From positions 1 to 40,915 of the forward strand of contig JABDMM010000096.1 in assembly GCA_013001465.1 (NCBI GenBank): DNA of 40,915 nucleotides. The letters are read 5' to 3'. Below the pieces are notes generated by a model. That model did not search any database. It was not told the origin of the DNA and saw only the letters and a program-made list of their open reading frames with translations. Positions 26,275-34,868 of this stretch are shown here, in pieces. Source of the DNA: Chitinophagales bacterium (lineage in GTDB: Bacteria > Bacteroidota > Bacteroidia > Chitinophagales > JABDMM01). Made by a program: the position numbers and the translations under genes. Each line of letters starts with the position of its first letter. Positions within the stretch are counted from its first letter, which is position 1.

Positions 26275-27546
26275 ATGAAATTTGAAAACAACCAGAAATA
26301 TGCTCAGGAGGCAGATGCTCAAGATCCGCTGAAGTCTTTTAGGTCAAAGTTTCACATCCCTCAGCATAAGGGTAAAGACTGTATATACTTCACAGGGAAC
26401 TCGCTCGGACTTTTGCCAAAAAATACTGAAAAAGCAGTGTTGCAAGAACTGGAAGATTGGCGAAAAATGGGTGTGGAAGGTCATATGAACGCTAAGAATC
26501 CATGGTTCTATTATCACAATTTTGTTTCTGATTCACTTGCGAAAATTGTAGGTGCTAAACCAACAGAAGTGGTTGCGATGAACTCCCTAACCGTAAATCT
26601 GAATCTGATGATGGTGTCCTTCTATCAACCCAATGGGAATAGAAAAAGGATTTTGGTCGAGAATAATCCATTTCCTTCTGATTATTATGCCATCGAACAG
26701 CAAATTAAGTTTCATGGACACGATCCTGAAGAATGCATAATTGAGCTAAAGCCCGGGAGCGATGAACATAGCTTATCTACGACATCTATCATTAAATCGA
26801 TCGAAAAATATGGTGATGAGATTGCACTTGTTTTGATAGGAGGAGTGAACTTCTATACTGGTCAGTTCTTTGACTTGGAAAAAATAACGACAGCAGCGCA
26901 TGATGCAGGAGCTTTTGTTGGTTTCGACCTTGCGCATGCCATAGGTAATGTGCCTCTGGCACTAAATAACTGGGGTGTTGATTTCGCAGTCTGGTGTACA
27001 TATAAATATTTGAACAGCGGCCCTGGATCCGTTGGCGGTGCATTTGTGCATGAAAGGCATGGTAACAATCCGGAGTTACCCAGAATGTCAGGCTGGTGGG
27101 GCAATGATGAAGAGAGTAGATTCGAATTTCCAAAGAACTTCGAACCGCAAACTGGTGCAGCAGGATGGCAGATGAGCAATGCTCCGGTGCTATCTCTGGC
27201 AGCTCACAAAGCAGCTTTGGAGATATTTGATGAAGCAGGTATGCAAGCCCTTAGAGAAAAGAGTATACAACTTACGGCTTATATGGAATTTATTTTGAAA
27301 GATATTTGGAAACGAAGTGGCGTAAGCTTTACAGTGATCACTCCAAAATCTCCCGAGGAAAGGGGCTGTCAGTTATCGATATTAACCGGACCTGATGGAA
27401 AGAAAATATTTGAAAAATTAACAGCTGAAGGAGTTGTAGCTGACTGGAGAAATCCGAATGTCATCAGAGTCGCTCCTGTGCCACTCTACAACACTTTTGA
27501 AGATATTTATAATTTCGGGCGGATCATTGAATCTGCTAGTAATTAA
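26275..27546 (+). CDS. kynU: Kynureninase
   Basis: 423 residues from ATG 26275; the in-frame ATG 26254 would add MKTIETK. I chose the later start because family similarity begins at MKFENNQKYAQEADAQDPL and a possible promoter -7 box abuts the earlier ATG. It is a PLP-dependent fold-type I enzyme. The Schiff-base lysine is in WCTYKYLNSGPGS (codon at 27004-27006), and the PLP-phosphate region is GFDLAHAIGN. It cleaves 3-hydroxykynurenine to 3-hydroxyanthranilate and alanine, feeding HAAO. It is preceded by a 63-nt gap and followed after 6 nt by KMO. Confidence 0.94.
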   Translation: MKFENNQKYAQEADAQDPLKSFRSKFHIPQHKGKDCIYFTGNSLGLLPKNTEKAVLQELEDWRKMGVEGHMNAKNPWFYYHNFVSDSLAKIVGAKPTEVVAMNSLTVNLNLMMVSFYQPNGNRKRILVENNPFPSDYYAIEQQIKFHGHDPEECIIELKPGSDEHSLSTTSIIKSIEKYGDEIALVLIGGVNFYTGQFFDLEKITTAAHDAGAFVGFDLAHAIGNVPLALNNWGVDFAVWCTYKYLNSGPGSVGGAFVHERHGNNPELPRMSGWWGNDEESRFEFPKNFEPQTGAAGWQMSNAPVLSLAAHKAALEIFDEAGMQALREKSIQLTAYMEFILKDIWKRSGVSFTVITPKSPEERGCQLSILTGPDGKKIFEKLTAEGVVADWRNPNVIRVAPVPLYNTFEDIYNFGRIIESASN

Positions 27547-27552
27547 TTTAGA

Positions 27553-28902
27553 ATGACAGATAAGAAAATCGCAATAGTTGGCGCCGGTCTTGTTGGATCA
27601 CTGCTTTCCGTCTATCTCGCAAAGAGAGGTTATAAAGTAGATGTGTATGAGAGGAGGCCTGATATGAGAAAAATAAAAATGTCTGCCGGTAGGTCTATAA
27701 ATCTTGCATTAAGTACACGAGGATGGTCTGCACTTGAAAAAGTTGGTCTGAAAGATGAGGTGATGGAGATAGCTATACCTATGAAAGGAAGAATGCTTCA
27801 TCAAACAGATGGGCATGTCGACTTCCAACCCTATGGCAAAGTTGGTGAGGCGATCTATTCAGTTTCGCGGGGCGAGCTCAATAAATGCTTGATGAACGCT
27901 ACGGAACCACATAAACTTGTCGATTATTACTTTAACCAAAAGTGTATTAAACTGGATATAAAGAATTCCTCCGTGTTATTCCAGAATACTGAAAACGGAG
28001 AAATGAATAGTATCAAACACGATATCATTTTTGGTGCAGACGGAGCTTTCTCTCGGATCAGATATGGATTGCAAAAACGACCCAGATTCAACTACTCTCA
28101 AATGTATCTGGAACATGGCTATAAGGAATTGACAATTCCGGCAAACAATGATGGCAGTCATAAGATAGAGAAAAATGCTTTGCACATATGGCCTAGAAAA
28201 AGTTTTATGCTAATTGCATTGCCTAATCTCGATGGAAGTTTTACTTGTACACTCTTCGCTCCATTTGAAGGTGAAAATAGTTTTGAAAGTATTACCGACG
28301 AGAAAAGCCTGATGGATTTCTTCTATAGAAATTTTGAAGACGCAATCCCACTCATGCCTGATCTTAAAAAAGACTATTTTGAAAATCCAACTTCTTCCCT
28401 AGTCACAGTTAGATGCAGCCCATGGATTCATAACAATATTGCCCTGATCGGGGATGCTTCTCACGCAATTGTTCCATTCTATGGCCAGGGTATGAATAGC
28501 GGATTTGAGGATTGCCGGGTTCTTAACGAATTGATCGATGAACACAAATTTAACTGGGATAAGATTTTAGCTGAGTTCAATAAGCTAAGAGTCCCTGATG
28601 CCAATGCAATTGCAGATCTTGCATTAACTAATTTTATTGAAATGAGAGACTGGGTCGCCGATCCTGGTTTCCTGCTTAGAAAAAAGATCGAAAAACAAAT
28701 CGCTGCAGAGTTCCCATCTTTCTTGCCTACATACTCGATGGTTACTTTTAGCAACATAAGATATTCTGAAGCGCTCGAGCACAGTCATCAACAAAACCTG
28801 CTCTTCGAAAAGATCATGAAACTGAAAAATGTACAGGATGGTTTAGATGATCCTGAGGTTAGGGAAACCGTTGAAGAATGGCTCACAATTCAGTCGGCTT
28901 AA
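27553..28902 (+). CDS. kmo: Kynurenine 3-monooxygenase
   Basis: 449 residues. An N-terminal FAD Rossmann motif IAIVGAGLVGSLLSVYLAKR starts at about residue 6. The second FAD motif, ALIGDASHAIVPFYGQGMNS, is near 297-316, with the GMN segment typical of KMO. RSINLALSTRG is the substrate-side motif. It hydroxylates kynurenine to 3-hydroxykynurenine using NADPH and O2. The C-terminal part (after about 370) would form the membrane-associating or substrate-gating helix. It is the last gene of the forward-strand catabolic run. Confidence 0.95.
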   Translation: MTDKKIAIVGAGLVGSLLSVYLAKRGYKVDVYERRPDMRKIKMSAGRSINLALSTRGWSALEKVGLKDEVMEIAIPMKGRMLHQTDGHVDFQPYGKVGEAIYSVSRGELNKCLMNATEPHKLVDYYFNQKCIKLDIKNSSVLFQNTENGEMNSIKHDIIFGADGAFSRIRYGLQKRPRFNYSQMYLEHGYKELTIPANNDGSHKIEKNALHIWPRKSFMLIALPNLDGSFTCTLFAPFEGENSFESITDEKSLMDFFYRNFEDAIPLMPDLKKDYFENPTSSLVTVRCSPWIHNNIALIGDASHAIVPFYGQGMNSGFEDCRVLNELIDEHKFNWDKILAEFNKLRVPDANAIADLALTNFIEMRDWVADPGFLLRKKIEKQIAAEFPSFLPTYSMVTFSNIRYSEALEHSHQQNLLFEKIMKLKNVQDGLDDPEVRETVEEWLTIQSA

Positions 28903-28918
28903 TTATACACAGGATGTA

Positions 28919-28926
28919 TATATTTG
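28919..28926 (+). promoter_or_regulatory. Candidate -7 element (TATATTTG) upstream of recJ
   Basis: TATATTTG matches TAnnTTTG and lies 50 nt before the recJ start. No TTTG at -33 was found. The predicted transcript would begin just before the inverted repeat at 28935-28963. Confidence 0.4.
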
Positions 28927-28934
28927 TATCGCTC

Positions 28935-28963
28935 GAGTTAAATCCACTTTTATAACTTAACTC
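28935..28963 (+). promoter_or_regulatory. Inverted repeat in the recJ 5' leader
   Basis: GAGTTAA (28935-28941) and TTAACTC (28957-28963) are perfect complements around a 15-nt spacer, ending 12 nt before the recJ start codon. It could be an operator or a leader hairpin that masks the start. There is no T-run, so a terminator is unlikely. Confidence 0.35.
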
Positions 28964-28975
28964 AAAATTTATGAG

Positions 28976-30661
28976 TTGAAAAAATGGATCTATCCTGATT
29001 TCCCCAGAGACACTTCAATAAGCCTTCAGCAAAGATTGAAAATTCACCCTGTTCTATGTGACTTGCTCGTTCAGCGAGGTATTGAGAGCTATGATGAGGC
29101 TTATAAGTTCTTCAGACCTACGCTAACTGACCTCCATGACCCCTTTCTGATGAAAGGTATGTCTTTAGCAGTAGAAAGAATTGTTGAGGCCAAAGAGAAA
29201 AACGAGAAAATTCTACTATTCGGCGATTATGATGTCGATGGTACAACAGCTGTCGCAGTGGTATACAAATTCCTGAAACCATATTTCCCAGATCTTCTGT
29301 ACTATATTCCTAACCGATACACGGAAGGATATGGTTTATCTAAAGAAGGAATTGACTTTGCAAAAGAGATGGACTGTGCTCTGGTGATAGCTTTAGATTG
29401 TGGTATCAAGGCCATTGAAAAATGTAAATACGCCAAAGAAGCTGAAATTGATGTCATCATTTGCGATCATCACCTTCCTGCCGAAATACTACCCGATGCG
29501 TTCGTCATTTTAAATCCAAAACAGACAGATTGTAACTATCCATTCAAAGAGCTCAGCGGTTGTGGAATTGGATTTAAATTAATGCAGGCATTGAGCGAGA
29601 AGGTTCTTTGGAATAGTGTCGAACTTTCCTCGCTGTTAGACTTACTGGTCGTTAGCATCGCGTCCGACATAGTTCCTATTGTAGGTGAAAACCGAATTTT
29701 AGCCTATCACGGACTGAAGGTGCTCAATGAAACACCCTCAGTGGGGATGAGCATGATCATGAAAGAAGCCGGGATCAAATCGATAAGATCTATTTCCGAT
29801 ATAGTATTTGTGATTGGGCCGCGAATCAACGCCGTTGGAAGAATGGATGATGCAAACCTCGCTGTGAAGCTACTCGTTGCAGAGAATGACAGTGAATGCA
29901 AGCTGGAAGCTCAATGGATGAATACTAAAAATGAAGAAAGAAAAATTCTGGATCGCTCAATTACAAAAGAAGCTCTTCAACAAGTCAAAGAAAACAAGAA
30001 CTTTTATAAAGAAAAAGCAACGATCGTGTTTAATGACGAATGGCACAAGGGGGTCGTAGGAATTGTCGCTTCCAGACTTATAGAACATCATTATAAACCT
30101 ACGATCGTTTTAACATTATCAAAAGGTTTAATTACCGGTTCAGCCAGATCTATCAAGGGGTTCAATATTACAAACGCTCTAGTCCAATGTGATGAATGGC
30201 TCACCGCATATGGTGGACATGAATTTGCTGCAGGGCTTTCTCTCAAACCTGAAAACCTACAAAATTTTAAACAGGCTTTTCTTACTATATGCAACAACGA
30301 GATCCATGATGATATGCTCATCCCAAGACTTAAAATTGATGCTGAGCTTGATTTTAGAACGATCGATCATCGGTTTTATAATATTTTAAATCAATTCGCA
30401 CCCTTCGGACCTTCAAATAGAAGGCCTGTCTTTGTATCTTGTAACGTTAATGCTGCCTCGGGTAGCAGAGTAGTTAAGGAGGATCATTTAAAGCTAACCT
30501 TAAAACAGAATAACGAGTGGAAAAAAGGAATTGCTTTTAATATGGCTTCCTATTATTCAGACGTTATCAGAAAGCGTTTCGATATTTGCTATTCACTTGA
30601 GGAAAACAACTGGAATGGGCAGTCAAATATTGAACTTAATTTGAAAGATATCAAGATATGA
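28976..30661 (+). CDS. recJ: Single-stranded-DNA-specific exonuclease RecJ
   Basis: 561 residues from a TTG start. The ATG five bases earlier is in another frame and stops at once. The DHH phosphoesterase motifs are DYDVDGT (84-90), ALDCGI, CDHHLP (163-168) and [13 protein letters not shown], and the DHHA1 motif is [16 protein letters not shown]-terminal OB-like domain completes the protein, and the length is normal. It degrades single-stranded DNA 5'-3' in recombination and mismatch repair. Its stop overlaps the lptB ATG (ATGA). Confidence 0.95.
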   Translation: MKKWIYPDFPRDTSISLQQRLKIHPVLCDLLVQRGIESYDEAYKFFRPTLTDLHDPFLMKGMSLAVERIVEAKEKNEKILLFGDYDVDGTTAVAVVYKFLKPYFPDLLYYIPNRYTEGYGLSKEGIDFAKEMDCALVIALDCGIKAIEKCKYAKEAEIDVIICDHHLPAEILPDAFVILNPKQTDCNYPFKELSGCGIGFKLMQALSEKVLWNSVELSSLLDLLVVSIASDIVPIVGENRILAYHGLKVLNETPSVGMSMIMKEAGIKSIRSISDIVFVIGPRINAVGRMDDANLAVKLLVAENDSECKLEAQWMNTKNEERKILDRSITKEALQQVKENKNFYKEKATIVFNDEWHKGVVGIVASRLIEHHYKPTIVLTLSKGLITGSARSIKGFNITNALVQCDEWLTAYGGHEFAAGLSLKPENLQNFKQAFLTICNNEIHDDMLIPRLKIDAELDFRTIDHRFYNILNQFAPFGPSNRRPVFVSCNVNAASGSRVVKEDHLKLTLKQNNEWKKGIAFNMASYYSDVIRKRFDICYSLEENNWNGQSNIELNLKDIKI

Positions 30662-31392
30662 AGCTGAGGGCAGAAAATTTGCTAAAGAAGTACAAGAGCA
30701 GAGCAGTCGTAAATGATGTGTCACTCGAAGTGAATCAAGGCGAGATCGTTGGTTTGCTTGGACCGAACGGTGCCGGTAAAACTACTTGCTTTTACATGAT
30801 CGTAGGATTGGTGAAAGCAGATCGCGGAAAGATATTCCTCGATTCCGCGGATATTACAAGCATGCCAATGTATAAAAGAGCAAAACATGGTATCGGTTAT
30901 CTGCCTCAGGAAGCATCGGTTTTCAGAAAATTGTCGATTGAGGATAACATCAAAGCCGTGCTTCAAATGACGAAACTCAGCAAACAAGAACAGTCAGTAA
31001 AGCTTGAAACTTTAATTGATGAATTTGGTCTTGGACATGTGAGAAAAAGTCTGGGTGATGTCCTATCTGGTGGGGAACGCAGGAGAACAGAAATTGCTCG
31101 GGCTTTGGCTGTTGACCCAAAATTTATACTGCTGGATGAGCCATTTGCCGGAATTGATCCGATTGCAGTTGAGGATATTCAAAAGATCGTATCTAACTTG
31201 AAATCCAGGAATATCGGTGTTTTGATAACAGATCACAATGTTCAGGAAACACTGTCGATCACAGATCGAGCATACCTTCTTTTCGAAGGTCAGATACTTA
31301 AAGCAGGAACTGCAGAAGAGCTTGCAATGGATCCTACCGTTCGAAAAGTTTACCTCGGGGAACAATTTGAGTTAAGGAAGAAAGTTTTTTAA
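30658..31392 (+). CDS. lptB: LPS export ABC transporter ATPase LptB
   Basis: 244 residues, a single ABC ATPase domain without membrane helices. Walker A is GPNGAGKTT, the Q-loop is YLPQEASVF, the signature is [15 protein letters not shown], Walker B is [13 protein letters not shown], and the H-loop is ITDHNV. ERRR after the signature and [12 protein letters not shown] at the end are characteristic of LptB rather than of other ABC ATPases. It powers LPS transport through LptFG, which are not in the window. It is translationally coupled to recJ. Confidence 0.95.
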   Translation: MKLRAENLLKKYKSRAVVNDVSLEVNQGEIVGLLGPNGAGKTTCFYMIVGLVKADRGKIFLDSADITSMPMYKRAKHGIGYLPQEASVFRKLSIEDNIKAVLQMTKLSKQEQSVKLETLIDEFGLGHVRKSLGDVLSGGERRRTEIARALAVDPKFILLDEPFAGIDPIAVEDIQKIVSNLKSRNIGVLITDHNVQETLSITDRAYLLFEGQILKAGTAEELAMDPTVRKVYLGEQFELRKKVF

Positions 31393-31400
31393 CTTGAAGT

Positions 31401-32906
31401 ATGCTTCACCAAATCCTTGAACCATATCTTAAGACTCGTTTAAGAGATATCTCTCATTTTCTCCGCCATCCTCACGAAGTGCAGCATAATGTAGCAATGG
31501 AAATTTTGCAAAAAGCTAAACTTTGCAAATGGGCCATTGAGAATAAATTAGACAAGATCGATGGTTTGAGTGAGTTTAGATCGGAAGTTCCGCTTCAAAA
31601 ATATGATGATGTTAAACCTTATGTCGATCGAATGCTGAGAGGTGAAAACGATGTCCTCTGGCCGGGAGAAGTAAAGTGGTTTGCTAAATCTTCCGGGACA
31701 ACTTCAAGTAAAAGTAAGTTTATTCCTGTTACAAAAGAGGCTTTAAAACATTGCCATTACAAAGCTAGCCGGGATCTAATGGCTATGTACGTCAGATCCA
31801 ATCCTGAAAGTCAAATCTTCAACGGGAAAGGACTACTTATGGGCGGAAGCCATTCTGTAAATCAAGTGAACCAACGTGTATTATTTGGAGATCTTTCTGC
31901 TGTCCTTATGCAGAACCTGCCGATTCTTGCAAAAATTTTTCAAACACCCGAGCTTGAAATTTCATTGATGGATGATTGGGAAGAAAAAATTGAAAGAATG
32001 GCACAAGCTACTGTAAATCAGAATGTCACAAACATTTCAGGTGTGCCAAGTTGGACGCTTGTACTCATAAATAAACTATTTGAGATTACAGGTAAAAATA
32101 ACCTTGCAGATATCTGGCCAAAACTAGAGCTTTATATTCATGGAGGTGTAAGCTTCACTCCATATCGGAATGAGTTTAACAAACTTATCATGTCCGATAA
32201 TATGCACTACCGTGAAACCTATAACGCCTCAGAAGGCTTTTTTGCTTTTCAGGATAAAGAAGGTGTGGATGATATGTTACTGGTTTTAGATTATGGCATT
32301 TTTTATGAATTCATCGATTCCGATCATTGGGATGAAGATAATCCGAAGACGTTATGGCTCGATCAGGTTGAAACCGGGAAAAACTATGAACTTGTAATTA
32401 CAACGAATTCCGGACTTTACCGCTACAGGATCGGAGACACGATCCGTTTTACATCGATTAAACCCTTCAGAATCCAAATCACTGGTCGTACTAAGCATTT
32501 CATTAATGTATTTGGTGAAGAGGTAATGGTTGATAATACCGATAGAGCTTTGGCAGTCACTTGTCAGAAACACGATGCTTCTGTTAAAGAATATTCAGTT
32601 GGTCCTGTCTTTTTAACTACTAATGATAAAGGTGGACACGAATGGGTCATTGAGTTTGAGAAGTCACCAATCAACCTTACTGAGTTTGAAAAGGACCTTG
32701 ACTTAAACCTTCAGGCAGTAAATAGTGATTATGAGGCTAAAAGAGTTAAGAACTTAGCTTTAAATGGTTTGGTCATCAGGCCAGTATCTAAAGGAACGTT
32801 CTATCGATGGCTGAAATATAAGGGTAAGCTCGGAGGTCAGCATAAGGTACCACGATTATCCAATCAGCGCAGCTATATTGAAGAGATACTCAAATTTGAT
32901 TTTTAA
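31401..32906 (+). CDS. GH3-family acyl-adenylating enzyme
   Basis: 501 residues matching the bacterial GH3 auxin-responsive promoter family (ANL superfamily). The ATP/phosphate-binding motif SSGTTSSKSKFIPVT is at 97-111. ETYNASEGFFAFQ is the second adenylation motif, and LYRYRIGDTIRF the third. Plant relatives conjugate amino acids to jasmonate or indole-acetate; bacterial members have no settled function, so no product is assigned. It follows lptB after 8 nt and is probably co-transcribed. Confidence 0.9.
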   Translation: MLHQILEPYLKTRLRDISHFLRHPHEVQHNVAMEILQKAKLCKWAIENKLDKIDGLSEFRSEVPLQKYDDVKPYVDRMLRGENDVLWPGEVKWFAKSSGTTSSKSKFIPVTKEALKHCHYKASRDLMAMYVRSNPESQIFNGKGLLMGGSHSVNQVNQRVLFGDLSAVLMQNLPILAKIFQTPELEISLMDDWEEKIERMAQATVNQNVTNISGVPSWTLVLINKLFEITGKNNLADIWPKLELYIHGGVSFTPYRNEFNKLIMSDNMHYRETYNASEGFFAFQDKEGVDDMLLVLDYGIFYEFIDSDHWDEDNPKTLWLDQVETGKNYELVITTNSGLYRYRIGDTIRFTSIKPFRIQITGRTKHFINVFGEEVMVDNTDRALAVTCQKHDASVKEYSVGPVFLTTNDKGGHEWVIEFEKSPINLTEFEKDLDLNLQAVNSDYEAKRVKNLALNGLVIRPVSKGTFYRWLKYKGKLGGQHKVPRLSNQRSYIEEILKFDF

Positions 32907-32953
32907 AGAAATATAGTTCATATTACATATAATATAACTGTGTAAGTTGAACT

Positions 32954-34480
32954 ATGAGATTGTTGAAGAAATGGACCAGTTTTACTAAGTCAGACATTTC
33001 TGCATATGTGGATTTGCTTCCCCTTCCGGCATTTACTGTTGCGAATGGAAAGATTAAATCTGTAAACAATGAAGGACTAAAGCTTTTTGGTGCACAGCAT
33101 GTCAGACAACTTTCAGGCTTAAAGTTTCTCGAGTTTTTCTCAATAGATTCAATGCAATTGGTTCAAAGCTCACTTTTGAATCCACTGAAATTGAACATCC
33201 AAAGTCCTGAATGCATAGCTACACTTTCCAATCTTAATGGAGAGAGCATCAAAGTAGAAATGCGATCCAGCAACATCCACTTTAACGGAAATAATGGTTT
33301 TCTGATCATTGCACAAAATAAGACCAGGCACTATCATTTAGAGCAGGAGTTAGTGGAAAAGAACCACCTCATTGAGAAAATAGCTCAGACGATACCAGAT
33401 ATAATATACGTAACAGATATCCAGACTAATGAGTCCATTTTCGAAAATAATAGTCTTCTCAAGTTTTTAGGTTTTGATAACTCCGTGGTGACATCTAACA
33501 AGTGGACGTTTCTATTTTCAAGAGTCCATCCTGAAGACGTTCCGAAGATCAGGGAATCAGCTCAAAAATTACAACGATCAACAAATGATACTCAATTTGT
33601 CGAAACAGAGTATCGGATTCTTGACGCTAAAGATCAGTGGAAGTGGATATATAGCAGAAGTCGTGTATTTAAAAGAGATGAGAGCGGGAAACCTCTTCAG
33701 CATTTTGGTATTGCTCATGATATCACTGCCTTGAAAAATACTCAGGAAAGTCTGGATGAAAAAGTTCATGAACTAAGAGGAAAAAACAAAGAACTTGAAC
33801 GGTATATAACTTCAAATCGGGAATTGGAGAAGTATGCCTACATCGCTTCGCATGATTTGAAAGAACCACTGAGAACCATTGTTGGATTTTCACAACTGCT
33901 CGACAAGAAGTTTCATGATACAATTGATCCGGAAGCCAAAGAATACATTGATCATATTATAGAAGGAACAAAAAGGATGGAAACGCTTGTAAAAGGCTTA
34001 TTAGCATATTCAAGAGTTGACTCCAACGGATTGCCTTTTGAACCAGCTGACCTAAATGAAATTATGGACCATATCGTTCGGGATCTTACTAACTCGATCA
34101 ATGAAAACTCTGTTCAGATCAATATTCAGGAAATGCCCAGGATTACCTGCGATAAATTGCAGATAAGGCAGTTGTTTCAAAACCTGTTGAGCAACTCCAT
34201 TAAGTTCAAAAGTGCAGATCCTCTAACAATCGATGTTGGGTGGACCAGGGAAGATGACGGTATTCTTTTCTTTATTAAGGACAATGGAATTGGGTTTGAC
34301 ATGGTCTACCATGATAAAGTCTTTGAAATATTCAACAGGCTCCACTCTAAAGATAAATACCCGGGAGCCGGTATTGGTCTTTCGATTTGCAAACGAATTA
34401 TCGAACGCCATAATGGATCGATCTGGCTTGAAACCAAAATCGATCACGGCACCACATTCTATTTCAAGATCCCCCACTGA
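32954..34480 (+). CDS. PAS-domain sensor histidine kinase
   Basis: 508 residues, no membrane helix, so probably cytosolic. A divergent PAS-like domain is at ~15-125 and a canonical PAS/PAC at ~140-262 (HPEDVPKIRE, GIAHDIT). A coiled coil (~263-292) leads to HisKA with the phospho-acceptor H300 (YIASHDLKEPLRTIVGFSQL). HATPase_c has NLLSNSIKFKS (N box), DNGIGFD (G1) and GAGIGLSICKRIIERHNGS. The DHp form SHDLKEPLR is the phytochrome-type kinase subfamily. No response regulator is adjacent, so it is an orphan here. Signal and target are unknown. Confidence 0.93.
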   Translation: MRLLKKWTSFTKSDISAYVDLLPLPAFTVANGKIKSVNNEGLKLFGAQHVRQLSGLKFLEFFSIDSMQLVQSSLLNPLKLNIQSPECIATLSNLNGESIKVEMRSSNIHFNGNNGFLIIAQNKTRHYHLEQELVEKNHLIEKIAQTIPDIIYVTDIQTNESIFENNSLLKFLGFDNSVVTSNKWTFLFSRVHPEDVPKIRESAQKLQRSTNDTQFVETEYRILDAKDQWKWIYSRSRVFKRDESGKPLQHFGIAHDITALKNTQESLDEKVHELRGKNKELERYITSNRELEKYAYIASHDLKEPLRTIVGFSQLLDKKFHDTIDPEAKEYIDHIIEGTKRMETLVKGLLAYSRVDSNGLPFEPADLNEIMDHIVRDLTNSINENSVQINIQEMPRITCDKLQIRQLFQNLLSNSIKFKSADPLTIDVGWTREDDGILFFIKDNGIGFDMVYHDKVFEIFNRLHSKDKYPGAGIGLSICKRIIERHNGSIWLETKIDHGTTFYFKIPH

Positions 34481-34588
34481 TTTCTTAACAGCATTTGATT
34501 GTTGTCTATTCTTTCAGAACCTTTCATAAAAGATACATATTCAGTGTATTATATGATGTAAATCTATTTCTTGTTTCTATCAGACACA

Positions 34589-34607
34589 GAATATCAATAT
34601 GATATTC
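34589..34607. promoter_or_regulatory. Perfect palindrome GAATATCA-ATA-TGATATTC
   Basis: Eight-base arms are perfectly complementary around 3 bases. There is no T-run, so an operator for a dimeric regulator is more likely than a terminator. It lies about 110 nt after the kinase stop. Confidence 0.4.
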
Positions 34608-34690
34608 ACATATCCTTTTTATTGTGATTTCCACTACAACAGTATTATTGTCTGTATAATATTTTAGAATGCTTGATCCATCAATACCAC

Positions 34691-34750
34691 TGCAGAATGC
34701 AAATACTAAAATTGTGGTAAGATGCACGCCATTTAATGTAACATTCTGCA
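34691..34750. repeat. Long-range inverted repeat TGCAGAATG ... CATTCTGCA
   Basis: Nine-base arms at 34691-34699 and 34742-34750 are perfect complements. Neighbouring pairs TACCAC/GTGGTA (34685-34690 / 34714-34719) and ATTTTAG/CTAAAAT (34661-34667 / 34706-34712) offer alternative pairings, so the region could fold in more than one way. Confidence 0.4.
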
Positions 34751-34780
34751 CAATTATTCTGTATTAATTATTGCAACATA

Positions 34781-34813
34781 TTGACTATCAAGTATGTAAA
34801 AGTAAAATATTTG
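34781..34813 (+). promoter_or_regulatory. Weak promoter candidate before the secreted-protein gene
   Basis: TTGACT is followed after 16 nt by TAAAAT, and AATATTTG (one mismatch to TAnnTTTG) overlaps at 34806-34813. It lies about 55 nt before the ATG at 34869. The sigma-70-like match counts for little in this phylum. Confidence 0.3.
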
Positions 34814-34868
34814 TAAAGAATAAATGTGTAATAGATTATAAGAAATAAAGTTAGATTCTCAAACTCAT

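Larger units (their letters stand above)
34481..34868. other. AT-rich intergenic region with several inverted repeats
   Basis: 388 bp with no credible coding frame. It holds a near-contiguous palindrome (34589-34607), a nested set of longer-range complements (34661-34750) and a weak promoter-like element (34781-34813). It may be the control region of the secreted-protein pair or encode a small RNA. Neither is demonstrated. Confidence 0.5.

Noticed and set aside
34524-34751. 75-residue reverse-strand frame in the intergenic region
   Set aside because: No recognisable features and it runs through the inverted repeats; AT-rich chance frame is more likely.
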